Positions 7,783 through 17,031 of a stretch of DNA of 64,000 nucleotides are shown in pieces. The notes under the pieces are model-generated. The model saw only the letters and a list, made by a program, of their open reading frames with translations. It had not been told where the DNA came from and did not search any database. Source of the DNA: Mangrovibrevibacter kandeliae (lineage in GTDB: Bacteria; Pseudomonadota; Alphaproteobacteria; Rhizobiales; Rhizobiaceae); assembly GCF_024519155.1 (NCBI RefSeq), contig NZ_JANIFJ010000001.1, positions 930,001 through 994,000 on the forward strand, read 5' to 3'. How positions within the stretch are numbered: the first letter of the stretch is position 1; every line of letters starts with the position of its first letter. The translations under genes and the position numbers were made by a program.

Positions 7783-9360
7783 ATGAACACCCTTATCAAG
7801 TCCGCTTTCGCCGCCGCACTTCTCCTTGGCGCCAGCTCCGCCGCGCTCGCCGTCGAACGGGGCGGCACTATGACCTATGGCCGGTATGCCGACAGCCTCT
7901 TCCTCGATCCGGTGCTGAACGACGCGAACGTCGACATCTGGATCCTGTCCAACCTCTACGACACTCTGATCCTGCCGTCCGACGACGGCAAGGGGCTTGT
8001 GCCGGGCCTCGCGACCGAGTGGAAGGTTGCCGACGACGGCATGGCGGTCGACTTGACCCTGCGTGACGGCATCATGTTCTCCGACGGCTCGCCGATCACG
8101 CAGGACGACGTCATCTGGTCGCTGAAGCGCGCCGCCAACCCGGACAACGGCATCTGGAACTTCCTCCTGGTCGCCGTCGACGACGTCGTCGCCAACGGTG
8201 ACAAGGGTATCACCATCAAGCTGAAGCATCCGGATCCGGCGATCCTCGCTGCGCTGACCGTGTTCAACGCGGCGATCATGCCGAAGAAGCAGTTCGAAGC
8301 CTCCGAAGGCGCGACCGACGCCGACAAGGCGAAGGCCTTCGCCGAGCATCCGGTCGGCTCCGGTCCCTTCGTCCTGAAGTCGTGGGAGCGCGGCTCGACG
8401 ATGGAGCTCGTGAAGAACGAGCATTACTGGGCCAAGGGCGAGGACGGCCAGCCGCTGCCCTATCTCGACGGCATCACCTTCGAGCTGTTGCCGGACGACG
8501 CCACGCGCATCCTCAAGCTCCAGTCGGGCGAGATCGACGGCGCCGAGCTGATCCCCTATGCCCGCGTCGACGAGCTGAAGAACGCCTCGGGCATCAACAT
8601 GGAGATGTTCCCGTCGACCCGCATCGCCGACGTGATCATGAACGTGCGGCCGCAGATCGAGGGCAAGGACAATCCCCTGTCGAACGAGAAGGTTCGCCAG
8701 GCGATGAACTACGCCGCCAACAAGGAGGCGATTATCCAGATCGTCACCCATGGCGTCGGCACGCCGATGTCGTCCTACATGTCCTCGGCGACCCCGCTGC
8801 ACACCGGCGAGGGCGCGGTCTTCCCATACGACCTCGACAAGGCCAAGCAGCTGATGAAGGAGGCCGGCTTCGAGAACGGCTTCTCGACCTCCATCCTGGT
8901 GCTCGCCGGCAGCCAGGACGAGATCGGCACGGCCACCGCGCTGCAGCAGATGTGGGCGCAGATCGGCATCAAGCTGGAGCTCCAGCAGGTCGACAACGCG
9001 ACCCGCACCCAGAAGTATCGTGATGGCGTGTTCGACATGCGCGCCGGCGCATGGACTGACGACATCGCCGATCCGAACGAGATCACCTCCTACTATGTCT
9101 ACTCGAAGAACATTCAGGCGGTGCACTCGGGCTGGAAGAGCGACCGGGCCGACGAGCTCTTCGAAGCCTCGCAGAAGGAAACCGATCCGAAGACGCGCGC
9201 CGACCAGTACGCCGAGATCCAGAAGATCTACAACGCCACGGGCCCGATCATCCCGCTCTACGAGACGCCGTATCCGGTGGCTCTGAACGAGAAGGTCCAC
9301 GGCTTCCTGCAGATCCCGCTCGGCAACAACGTCTTCCGCGCGGCTTGGATGGACAAGTAA
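7783..9360 (+). CDS. ABC importer substrate-binding protein, family 5 (peptide/opine type)
   Basis: A 525-residue periplasmic binding protein of the DppA/OppA class (SBP_bac_5). The signal peptide runs to about residue 23 (hydrophobic core AAALLLGASSAALA, then V-E-R). The mature protein begins with the family's typical GGTMTYGRYADSLFLDP strand and keeps the GLATEWKV and FVLKSW stretches. It delivers a peptide or peptide-like ligand to the two permeases encoded downstream. The gene ends 72 bases before the next start, and a very stable hairpin sits in that gap, probably setting its expression above that of the membrane parts. Ligand unknown; the divergent hydrolase operon suggests an amide-bonded compound. 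Confidence 0.92.
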   Translation: MNTLIKSAFAAALLLGASSAALAVERGGTMTYGRYADSLFLDPVLNDANVDIWILSNLYDTLILPSDDGKGLVPGLATEWKVADDGMAVDLTLRDGIMFSDGSPITQDDVIWSLKRAANPDNGIWNFLLVAVDDVVANGDKGITIKLKHPDPAILAALTVFNAAIMPKKQFEASEGATDADKAKAFAEHPVGSGPFVLKSWERGSTMELVKNEHYWAKGEDGQPLPYLDGITFELLPDDATRILKLQSGEIDGAELIPYARVDELKNASGINMEMFPSTRIADVIMNVRPQIEGKDNPLSNEKVRQAMNYAANKEAIIQIVTHGVGTPMSSYMSSATPLHTGEGAVFPYDLDKAKQLMKEAGFENGFSTSILVLAGSQDEIGTATALQQMWAQIGIKLELQQVDNATRTQKYRDGVFDMRAGAWTDDIADPNEITSYYVYSKNIQAVHSGWKSDRADELFEASQKETDPKTRADQYAEIQKIYNATGPIIPLYETPYPVALNEKVHGFLQIPLGNNVFRAAWMDK

Positions 9361-9369
9361 CGGGGCATC

Positions 9370-9395
9370 GGCGGCGGAGCGCACGCTCCGCCGCC
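9370..9395 (+). terminator. Intergenic hairpin after binding-protein gene (attenuator or mRNA stabiliser)
   Basis: GGCGGCGGAGCG pairs perfectly with CGCTCCGCCGCC around a two-base centre. No T-run follows, so it looks more like a 3'-end stabiliser or partial terminator that raises binding-protein mRNA over permease mRNA than a full terminator. Confidence 0.6.
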
Positions 9396-9431
9396 GCACC
9401 TTCCTGAGTCAGACGGATCGGACCCGGCCAC

Positions 9432-10370
9432 TTGGCGTTCCTGAGCTTCATCTTCCGCCGCCTCCTGCAACTGATCCCCACCCTGGCCTTCATCCTGGTG
9501 GTGATCTTCGTTCTCGTCCGCATGCTCCCCGGCGATCCTGCAAGCGCCATCCTCGGCGACCGGGCGCGGGACGCGGACGTGACCCGGATCAACGCCGAAC
9601 TCGGCCTCGACCAGCCGATCCCCGTGCAGTTCGGGATCTTCCTGAAGAACATCGCCACCGGCGATCTCGGCAACTCCATCCACTTGAAGGTCTCGGTGGC
9701 CAGCCTGATCGCCGATCGCCTGCCGGTGACCCTGATGCTCACGGCGATGGCCGCGCTGATCGCGCTGGTGCTCGCCGTCCCGCTCGCCTTCGTCGCCGCG
9801 ACCCGGCAGGGACGGGTCGCCGACAACTCGATCCGCGGCGCCTTCCAGGTCGGGCTGTCGATGCCGGTCTTCTATGTGGGCCTCATTCTGCTGACCGTCT
9901 TCGGTGCGCAGCTGCGCTGGTTTCCCGTGGGCGGCTTCGGATCGAGCTTCGTCGACCATCTCTATCATCTGTTCCTGCCGGCGCTGACCCTCGCGCTCAG
10001 CCTCGCCGCGATCCTGATGCGCAACCTGCGTGCCGCGATCATCGGGGTCGTCGATGCCGAGTATGTCGACTTCGCCAGGGCCAAGGGCCTGCGCTCGCGC
10101 CTGATCATGACCCGTCACGTGCTTCGCAACGCCCTGATTTCCACCGTCACGCTGTTCGGCCTGCAGGTGGGCACGCTGCTCGGCGGTGCGGTGATCACCG
10201 AGACGGTGTTCGCGATCCCCGGTGCCGGACGGCTGATGATCGATTCGATCTACGGGCGCGACTATCCGGTGGTGCAGGGCCTCGCGCTGGCGCTCGCGGT
10301 GATCGTGTCGCTCACCTTCCTTCTGACCGACATCGTCCAGGCCTGGCTGGATCCGCGGGTGGCGCGATGA
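9432..10370 (+). CDS. ABC importer permease, DppB type
   Basis: A 312-residue inner-membrane permease of the DppB/OppB family. It has a first helix near residues 10-30 (LLQLIPTLAFILVVIFVLV), the family hallmark MLPGDPA directly after it, and about six helices in all. The EAA-like cytoplasmic loop (YVDFARAKGLRSRLIMTRHVLRNA, residues about 210-233) contacts the ATPases. A TTG start is used; no closer ATG fits the conserved N-terminus. The stop overlaps the next start by 4 bases. Confidence 0.92.
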   Translation: MAFLSFIFRRLLQLIPTLAFILVVIFVLVRMLPGDPASAILGDRARDADVTRINAELGLDQPIPVQFGIFLKNIATGDLGNSIHLKVSVASLIADRLPVTLMLTAMAALIALVLAVPLAFVAATRQGRVADNSIRGAFQVGLSMPVFYVGLILLTVFGAQLRWFPVGGFGSSFVDHLYHLFLPALTLALSLAAILMRNLRAAIIGVVDAEYVDFARAKGLRSRLIMTRHVLRNALISTVTLFGLQVGTLLGGAVITETVFAIPGAGRLMIDSIYGRDYPVVQGLALALAVIVSLTFLLTDIVQAWLDPRVAR

Positions 10371-11224
10371 GCACGACCGTTTCTTCACCCGGCACCGGAC
10401 GTCGCCGGCGCCTGCGTCTTGGCCGCCTGCCGGTCACGCTGATCGCCGGCGGTCTGATCCTCCTCGCCAGCCTGGTTCTCGCCATCGTTCCGTCGGCCTT
10501 CGCGCCCTACGATCCGATCGCGATGGACTACATGGCGATCCTGTCGCCGCCGAGTTGGGCGCATCCGTTCGGCACCGACAGCTTCGGGCGCGACGTCCTT
10601 GCCCGTGTCATCCACGCCTATACGATCGACATGCAGATCGCGGTTTTCGCAACGACCGGCCCGCTGATCGTGGGCGTCATCGTTGGGGCTCTCGTCGGCT
10701 ATGCCGGCGGGGTGGCCGAGGCGATCTTCGGCCGCATCGTCGATGCGGTGATCTCCTTCCCGTTCCTCGTCCTCGTCATCGCCATCGTGGCGGTGCTCGG
10801 GCCCGGGCTCGGGAACATGTACATCGCCGTCGGCGTCATCGGCTGGGTGTTCTACGGCCGGCTCGTCGCCGGCGAGGTGAACGTCCAGAAGCGGCTGGAT
10901 TATGCCGCCGCCGGGCGGGCCATGGGCTACACGCCGGGGCGGATCATCTTCCGCCACCTCTTGCCCAACGCCATCACGCCGGCGATCGTCTACTGGATGA
11001 CCGACATGGCGCTCGCCATCCTGCTCGGCTCGAGCCTCGGCTATCTCGGCCTCGGCGCGCAGCCACCCGCAGCCGAATGGGGCGTGCAGATCGCCGACGG
11101 CAAGAACTTCATGTCGACGGCCTGGTGGATCTCGGTCTTTCCCGGCGTTGCCATCGTCATCACCGGCCTCGGCTTCTCGCTCTTCGGCGACGGGCTCGCC
11201 GAACTCCTGAGGACGAAGAAATGA
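10367..11224 (+). CDS. ABC importer permease, DppC type
   Basis: A 285-residue partner permease of the DppC/OppC family. A cytoplasmic arginine-rich N-tail is followed by the first helix (LPVTLIAGGLILLASLVLAIV). The family motif HPFGTDSFGRDVLARVI is present, as is the EAA loop (DYAAAGRAMGYTPGRIIFRHLLPN). It pairs with the upstream permease to form the channel. Four-base overlaps with both neighbours indicate coupled translation. Confidence 0.92.
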   Translation: MSTTVSSPGTGRRRRLRLGRLPVTLIAGGLILLASLVLAIVPSAFAPYDPIAMDYMAILSPPSWAHPFGTDSFGRDVLARVIHAYTIDMQIAVFATTGPLIVGVIVGALVGYAGGVAEAIFGRIVDAVISFPFLVLVIAIVAVLGPGLGNMYIAVGVIGWVFYGRLVAGEVNVQKRLDYAAAGRAMGYTPGRIIFRHLLPNAITPAIVYWMTDMALAILLGSSLGYLGLGAQPPAAEWGVQIADGKNFMSTAWWISVFPGVAIVITGLGFSLFGDGLAELLRTKK

Positions 11225-12237
11225 GCGCCGCTCTCGATACCGGCTCTGCGCCGGCCCTCTCCGTGCGCGACCTCAGCACGACGTTCCAGACGCCGCGGGG
11301 ACCGGTCACCGCCGTCGATGCGGTCTCCTTCGACGTCATGCCGGGCGAGGTCCTCGGGCTCGTCGGCGAGTCGGGGTCCGGCAAGAGCGTCACGCTGCGC
11401 TCGCTGATGCGCCTCGTCCATGCGCCCGGAACGGTGTCCGGCGCGGTCAGCTGGAAGGGGCGGGATCTCGTCGCGATGTCCGCACCCGAGCTGCGCAAGG
11501 TGCGCGGCGGCGAGATCGCGATGATCTTCCAGGAGCCGACGAGCGCCCTCAATCCGGTGCTGACCGTCGGCCTGCAGATCGAGGAGAACCTCAAGGCGCA
11601 CACCAGTCTCGACCGGAGCGCACGCCGGAAGCGCGCCATCGAACTGCTCGACCTCGTCGGCATTCCGGCGGCCGCCAGCCGGCTCGACGATTATCCGCAT
11701 CAGTTCTCAGGCGGCATGCGCCAGCGCGTGATGATCGCAATCGCGCTTGCTAGCGATCCGAAACTCTTGCTCGCCGATGAGCCGACGACGGCGCTCGACG
11801 TGACGATCCAGGACCAGATCCTGAAGCTGATCCTCGACCTTCGCGACCGCTTCGCGATGAGCGTCGTCCTCGTCACCCACGACCTCGGGGTGGTTGCCGC
11901 GACCTGCGATCGCATGGCGGTGATGTATGCCGGCCGGATCGTCGAGAGCGGGCCGGTGGTCGATCTCTTCCGCGAGCCGCATCACGCCTACACGCGCGGC
12001 CTCCTCGGCTCGGTGCCACGGGGTGGGGCGGAGCGCACGCAGCTCCTGTCGATCGAAGGCACGCCGCCGAGCCTTGCCGCGATCCCGCCCGGCTGCGCCT
12101 TCAATCCGCGCTGCTCCTTTGCCACCGAGGTCTGCCGGCGCGACCGGCCGGCGCTCGCCGCGTACGCGCCGGGTCGCTTCGTGGCCTGCCACCATCACAC
12201 CGAGGTTGCCGCGGCCGGAACGGCGGTGGCGGCATGA
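11221..12237 (+). CDS. ABC importer ATPase, DppD type
   Basis: A 338-residue ATPase that powers the peptide importer. Walker A is GESGSGKS, the signature is FSGGMRQRV, Walker B is [11 protein letters not shown], and the switch histidine lies in [11 protein letters not shown]. The C-terminal oligopeptide-transporter extension carries conserved cysteines (CAFNPRCSF and the following C), as in DppD/OppD proteins. The ATG lies in the stop of the permease gene (ATGA). Confidence 0.93.
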   Translation: MSAALDTGSAPALSVRDLSTTFQTPRGPVTAVDAVSFDVMPGEVLGLVGESGSGKSVTLRSLMRLVHAPGTVSGAVSWKGRDLVAMSAPELRKVRGGEIAMIFQEPTSALNPVLTVGLQIEENLKAHTSLDRSARRKRAIELLDLVGIPAAASRLDDYPHQFSGGMRQRVMIAIALASDPKLLLADEPTTALDVTIQDQILKLILDLRDRFAMSVVLVTHDLGVVAATCDRMAVMYAGRIVESGPVVDLFREPHHAYTRGLLGSVPRGGAERTQLLSIEGTPPSLAAIPPGCAFNPRCSFATEVCRRDRPALAAYAPGRFVACHHHTEVAAAGTAVAA

Positions 12238-13295
12238 GCGCCGCAAAGGAGCCTCTGCCGCTCCTGCAGATCGAGGAGGCGGTGAAGCGCTTCCCGATGC
12301 CGCAGGGCATCCTCGACCGCCTCGCGGGTCGGCCGCCTCGGGCCGTCAATGCGCTGAACGGGGTCAATCTCGCCGTGCGGCGCGGCGAGACGGTCGGCAT
12401 CGTCGGCGAATCCGGCTGCGGCAAGTCGACGCTCGCCCGCTGCCTGGTGCGCCTGCACGAGCTCGACGACGGGCGCATCCGCTTCGACGGCAAGGACGTC
12501 GCCGAGTACAGGGGTGCGGAGCGGCGCGCCTTCAACCGGCGCGTCCAGATGATCTTCCAGGACCCGTACTCGTCGCTCAATCCGCGCATGCGGGTGCGGC
12601 AGATCCTCGGTGAGGCGCTGTCGGTGCACCGCGTCCGGCCTCCGGCCGAGATCCCCGGCCGCATCGCCGAGCTGCTCGAGCTGGTGCGCCTGCCGCAGGA
12701 CGCGGCCGACCGTTTCCCGCACGAGTTCTCCGGCGGCCAGCGCCAGCGGATCGGCATTGCCCGGGCGCTGGCGGTCGAGCCAGACGTGCTCGTCGCCGAC
12801 GAGCTGGTCTCCGCGCTCGACGTCTCGGTGCAGGCGCAGGTGGTCAACCTGCTCTTGCAGCTGCAGGAGGAGCTGCACCTCACGGTCGTCTTCGTCGCCC
12901 ACGACCTGCGGCTGGTGCGGCATATCTCGCACCGGGTCGCAGTGATGTATCTCGGCAAGGTGATCGAGGTCGGGCCGACCGAGGCGCTCTTCACAGCGCC
13001 CCGTCATCCCTACACCAAGGCGCTGCTCGACGCGGCGCCGGAGCTCGATCCGACGCGGCGTACGCGCGTCGCTGCGGCGCGCGGCGAGCTGCCGAGCCCG
13101 CTCGACCTGCCGCAGGGCTGCCTGTTCAACACGCGGTGCCCGCATGCCTTCGACCGCTGCTTCGCCGAGCGCCCGATCCTGACGCCGCGCGGCCCGGAGC
13201 ATCGCGCCGCCTGCCACCTGACCGACTTCGGCCTGCCGCAGGCCGATCCGGCGTCGGTCGCGGCCGTCGCAGCGCCCGCACCCCTTTCCCTCTGA
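12234..13295 (+). CDS. ABC importer ATPase, DppF type
   Basis: A 353-residue second ATPase, paired with the DppD-type subunit. Walker A is GESGCGKS, the signature is FSGGQRQRIG, and the switch is VFVAHDLRLV. Walker B reads VLVADELVSALD: the usual DEP is DEL, but the catalytic glutamate is kept, so activity should be intact. A C-terminal cysteine-containing oligopeptide domain (CLFNTRCPH) is present. It overlaps the upstream gene by 4 bases; the M32 peptidase follows after 15 bases in the same direction. Confidence 0.92.
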   Translation: MSAAKEPLPLLQIEEAVKRFPMPQGILDRLAGRPPRAVNALNGVNLAVRRGETVGIVGESGCGKSTLARCLVRLHELDDGRIRFDGKDVAEYRGAERRAFNRRVQMIFQDPYSSLNPRMRVRQILGEALSVHRVRPPAEIPGRIAELLELVRLPQDAADRFPHEFSGGQRQRIGIARALAVEPDVLVADELVSALDVSVQAQVVNLLLQLQEELHLTVVFVAHDLRLVRHISHRVAVMYLGKVIEVGPTEALFTAPRHPYTKALLDAAPELDPTRRTRVAAARGELPSPLDLPQGCLFNTRCPHAFDRCFAERPILTPRGPEHRAACHLTDFGLPQADPASVAAVAAPAPLSL

Positions 13296-13310
13296 TCCAA
13301 GGGTTCTTTC

Positions 13311-14834
13311 GTGAGCTATGCCGCCTTCGAAGCCGAGACCGCCCGGCTGAACGATCTCCTGTGCACCGCAAATCTCCTCTCCTGGGACGCGCGGGTGATG
13401 ATGCCGCCGGGCGGGGTCGAGGCGCGCGGGGCGCAGATCGCGACGATCACGAGCGTCGCCCGGGACATCGCGACCGGCGAGGCGATGCGCCGGGCCATCG
13501 ACGGCGCCCTCGACGAACTCCATGCAGCCGGCGAGGATGACCTGCGCCTGCGCGCGGTCCGCACCGCCGCAGCCGGGATCGAGACGCTCGGCCGCATTCC
13601 CGCGGCGCTGGTGTCGGAGGCCGCGCTTCTCAAGACCACCGGCAATGCCGCCTGGGCGAAGGCCCGGGCCGAAAACGACTTCGCCGCCTTTGCGCCGGTG
13701 CTGACGCGGATGATGGCGATCCAGCGCGAGATCGCCCACGCCGTCGGCTTCTCGGCCCATCCCTACGACGCGCTGGTGGCGACCTACGAGCCGGGGATGG
13801 ACTGGGCGCGGCTGCAGGGGCTCTACGGCGAGCTGAAGGCGACGCTCGTGCCGCTCCTCACCGAGGCGCTGGCCGCGCCGCAGCCGGACACCGCGCTGCT
13901 CGAGCGGGCCTTTCCGATCGAGCGGCAGAAGCGCTTCTCGAAGGCGATCGCCGCGCGCATGGGCTACGACTTTTCGCGCGGCCGGCTCGACGACACCGTC
14001 CACCCGTTCGAGATCTCGTTCACGCGCGGCGACGTGCGCATCACCGGCCGCTTCCGCGAGACCTGGCTGCCGGGCGGCCTGTTCGCCGTCTGGCACGAGG
14101 CCGGACACGGCATGTACGAGCAGGGGATCGACCCCGCCTTCACCCGCTCGGCCTTCACCACCGACTTCGTCAATCTCTACGCGGTCGGCGGCACGAGCTT
14201 CGGCATGCACGAGTCGCAGTCGCGGCTCTGGGAGAACCGGGTCGGCCGCTCGCGGCGCTTCTGGGCGCTGAACTTCGACGCGCTGCAGGCCGAGTTCCCC
14301 GAGCCGCTCGCCGGCGTTACCGCGGACGGGTTCTGGCGGGCGGTCAACGCCGCGCGGCCGAGCCTCATCCGGGTCGAGGCGGACGAACTGACCTACGACC
14401 TCCACATCATCCTGCGCTCGGAGATCGAGGCGGCGCTGATGACGGGCGACCTCGCCGTCGCCGACCTGCCGGCGGTCTGGGCGGAGAAGGTGAAGGCCTA
14501 TCTCGGGCTCGAGGTGCCGAGCGACACGCAGGGCGTCCTGCAGGACGTGCACTGGTCGTCCGGCATGGTCGGCTCGTTCCCGACCTACACGCTCGGCAAC
14601 GTCATGGGCTCGCAGCTCTTCGCGGCGGCCTCCGCTGTGCCGGACGTGGCGGCTGGCCTCGAAGGGGGCGACTACGCGCCGCTGCGCCGCTGGCTCGGCG
14701 AAAACGTGCACCGGCACGGACGCTCGCTGACCCCGGACGAGATCCTCAACCGGGCGACCGGCCGAGGGCTCGACACCGCCCCGTATCTGAAGGATCTCAC
14801 CGACAAGGTCGCGCAGCTGAAGAGCGTTGACTGA
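13311..14834 (+). CDS. M32-family carboxypeptidase (carboxypeptidase Taq type)
   Basis: A 507-residue zinc carboxypeptidase that trims C-terminal residues from peptides in the cytosol. The zinc site is HEAGH (His262, Glu263, His266) and the third ligand lies in the family motif GMHESQSRLWEN about 30 residues later. Full length for M32. A GTG start is used; it lies 15 bases after the DppF stop, so the gene is the last member of the importer operon. Its position supports a peptide or peptide-like substrate for the transporter. Confidence 0.93.
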   Translation: MSYAAFEAETARLNDLLCTANLLSWDARVMMPPGGVEARGAQIATITSVARDIATGEAMRRAIDGALDELHAAGEDDLRLRAVRTAAAGIETLGRIPAALVSEAALLKTTGNAAWAKARAENDFAAFAPVLTRMMAIQREIAHAVGFSAHPYDALVATYEPGMDWARLQGLYGELKATLVPLLTEALAAPQPDTALLERAFPIERQKRFSKAIAARMGYDFSRGRLDDTVHPFEISFTRGDVRITGRFRETWLPGGLFAVWHEAGHGMYEQGIDPAFTRSAFTTDFVNLYAVGGTSFGMHESQSRLWENRVGRSRRFWALNFDALQAEFPEPLAGVTADGFWRAVNAARPSLIRVEADELTYDLHIILRSEIEAALMTGDLAVADLPAVWAEKVKAYLGLEVPSDTQGVLQDVHWSSGMVGSFPTYTLGNVMGSQLFAAASAVPDVAAGLEGGDYAPLRRWLGENVHRHGRSLTPDEILNRATGRGLDTAPYLKDLTDKVAQLKSVD

Positions 14835-14845
14835 CGCGGGTCTGG

Positions 14846-16006
14846 TCAGGCCGGCCGGCCGTCGATCCAGACGCCTTTCAGCTCCAGGTCGGACGTGAGA
14901 TGGACGAGCGACGCCCGTGCGCCGGGCTTTATGCTGCCCAGTACATCGCCCTGGCCGACCGCCTCGGCCGGATAGAGCGAGGCCATCCGCAGCGCCTCGT
15001 CGAGCGGCACGCCGACCTGCCGGTGCAGGAAGACAATCGACGCCAGCATGTCGATGTCGGCGCCGGCGAGCGTGCCGTCGGCGAGCGTCAGGCGACCGCC
15101 GGCGCGGTGAATCGTCCGTCCGTTCAGCGTGAAGCTCGTCATGTCCGTTCCGATGGTCGACATGGCGTCGGTGACGAGGAAGATCCGGCCCGGCCCGCGC
15201 TTCGACCGCAGCGCCACCCGGATCGCGACGGGATCGACATGGAAGCCGTCGGCGATCAGCCCGACGTCGAGCGGGCCGTGGTCGAGGGCGTTGCCGACCA
15301 TGCCGGGCTCGCGGTGGGCGAGGGGGCTCATGGCGTTGTAGAGATGCGTCACGAGCCGCGCGCCGGCCTCGGCCGCCTCTCGGGCGAGTGCCGCTCCCGC
15401 GTCGGAGTGGCCGAGGCTCACGAGGACGCCCGCCTCGGCAAGTCGCCGGATCTCAGCCGGCGGCACCGTCTCCGGCGCGAGCGTCGTCATCAGCACCGGC
15501 AGATGCCGCGCTGCATCGGCGAGGGTTGCGAAATCGGTCTCCTCCATCGGCCGGATCAGACTCGGATCATGCACGCCCTTCCTGGCGATGGAGAGGTGCG
15601 GCCCCTCGATGTGGAGGCCGAGGAAGCCGGGGACTCCGGCCTCGGCCGCCGCGCGCCCGGCGTCGAGCGCCCGGCGCGTCACGTCCGGGCGGTCGGTGAT
15701 CAGCGTCGGCAGCAAGGCGACCGTGCCATAGCGTGCATGCGCCCGGCAGATCGCCGCGATGCCGTCGATGTCGGGCTGGGCGTTGAAGAGCACGCCGCCG
15801 CCGCCGTTCACCTGGAGGTCGACGAAGCCCGGTGCGAGGAAGCCGCCGTCGAGCCGCACGTGCTCGATGGCTTCGGGAAGGGCGTGCGAGGGCCGAATGC
15901 CGTGGATGCGCCCGTCCGCCGTGACGGTGAGGGCCGCATCGTCGTGCCAGCTCTCGCCGTCGAAGATGCGGGCACCGGTGAAGACGGTTGCTGCGGGCCG
16001 CTCCAT
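14846..16006 (-). CDS. nagA: N-acetylglucosamine-6-phosphate deacetylase
   Basis: A 386-residue amidohydrolase that removes acetate from GlcNAc-6-P to give GlcN-6-P. Family motifs are clear: FVDLQVNGGGG near the N-terminus, LHIEGPHLS (metal glutamate), LGHSDA, VTHLYNAMS and LVTDAMST (catalytic aspartate). It is the last gene of the minus-strand amino-sugar operon; its start overlaps the stop of the SIS-domain gene (TGATG). Together they take GlcNAc-6-P to a glycolytic intermediate. Confidence 0.95.
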   Translation of the reverse strand: MERPAATVFTGARIFDGESWHDDAALTVTADGRIHGIRPSHALPEAIEHVRLDGGFLAPGFVDLQVNGGGGVLFNAQPDIDGIAAICRAHARYGTVALLPTLITDRPDVTRRALDAGRAAAEAGVPGFLGLHIEGPHLSIARKGVHDPSLIRPMEETDFATLADAARHLPVLMTTLAPETVPPAEIRRLAEAGVLVSLGHSDAGAALAREAAEAGARLVTHLYNAMSPLAHREPGMVGNALDHGPLDVGLIADGFHVDPVAIRVALRSKRGPGRIFLVTDAMSTIGTDMTSFTLNGRTIHRAGGRLTLADGTLAGADIDMLASIVFLHRQVGVPLDEALRMASLYPAEAVGQGDVLGSIKPGARASLVHLTSDLELKGVWIDGRPA

Positions 16007-17031
16007 CAGACCGTCTCCGTCACCTTCTTCAGATGCGGCGGCGCGTCCGGATCGAGGCCGCGCCGGCGCGCCAGCATCTCGATGAAGCCGTAGAAGCTCG
16101 CGATGAGCACCAGAGGGTCCGTGAGAGCGTGCCCCGTGGCGGCAAACGGCAGGGTGGTCGCACCGGCGGTGGACGCCGTGGCGAAGACGTTCGCACCCTG
16201 GCCGGCGACCCGCGCGACGCTTTTGGCCATCGAGGCCTGCGCGGCATCGCGCGCGATCAGCGCGATCACCGGAAAGCCGGCCCGCACGATCGCGACCGGT
16301 CCGTGCATCACCTCGGCGCCGCTATAGGCTTCGGCGTGCACCCCGCAGGTTTCCTTGAACTTCAGCGCGGCTTCCATGGCGATGGCGTGGGCGGGACCGC
16401 GGCCGAGGATGTACAGCGACTCCTGTCCGTCGAGCGCTTCGGCGAGCGGGGTCCAGTCGCAGGCGATCGCCTGCTCGAACGCATCCGGCAGCGCCGCGAG
16501 CGCCGCCTGCAGCGCCGTATCCTGCTGCCAGCGGGCCAGCACCGCGAGGCCGGCGACGACGGAGGTGACGAAGCTCTTGGTCGCCGCGACGCTCCGCTCC
16601 GGGCCGGCCTTGATGTCGACGACCCGGTCCGCGGCCGCGCCGAGCGGCGACGCCGGCGCATTGGTCAGCGACAGGACCGTCGCCCCGCCTGCGCGGGCGG
16701 CGCCTGCGAGCGCGACGATGTCGGGGCTCTGGCCGGACTGCGATATGGCGATGCAGGCCCCGCGCGCCAGCTTCAGCGGCGCGTGGTAGATGGAGGCGAT
16801 CGACGGGCCGAGCGAGGCGACCGGCACGCCGGCCGTCAGCTCGATGGCGTATTTCAGGTAGGATGCGGCATGGTCGGAGGAGCCGCGCGCGACGGTGGCG
16901 ATGACCGCCGGATCGCGCTCGCGCAACGCCGCGCCGGCCGCGGCGAGATCGGCGTCGCCCTCGCTCAGGAGGCGGCGGACGGCGGCGGGGATCTCCGCGA
17001 TCTCGCGGCGCATGAAGGTCGGATCGGTCAT
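16006..17031 (-). CDS. SIS-domain amino-sugar-6-phosphate deaminase/isomerase (NagB-II-like)
   Basis: A 341-residue protein with two SIS domains, like the isomerase half of GlmS. It carries MRREIAEIP at the N-terminus, the first SIS loop (ARGSSDHAA, ISQSGQSPD), AATKSF in the middle, and the second SIS domain (LGRGPAHAIAMEAALKFKET, YSGAEVMHGP). No glutaminase domain is present. In this context it should deaminate GlcN-6-P to fructose-6-P and ammonia in place of classical NagB, which is absent here. It overlaps the regulator gene by 4 bases and nagA by 1 base. An AgaS-like role on another amino sugar is the main alternative. Confidence 0.88.
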   Translation of the reverse strand: MTDPTFMRREIAEIPAAVRRLLSEGDADLAAAGAALRERDPAVIATVARGSSDHAASYLKYAIELTAGVPVASLGPSIASIYHAPLKLARGACIAISQSGQSPDIVALAGAARAGGATVLSLTNAPASPLGAAADRVVDIKAGPERSVAATKSFVTSVVAGLAVLARWQQDTALQAALAALPDAFEQAIACDWTPLAEALDGQESLYILGRGPAHAIAMEAALKFKETCGVHAEAYSGAEVMHGPVAIVRAGFPVIALIARDAAQASMAKSVARVAGQGANVFATASTAGATTLPFAATGHALTDPLVLIASFYGFIEMLARRRGLDPDAPPHLKKVTETV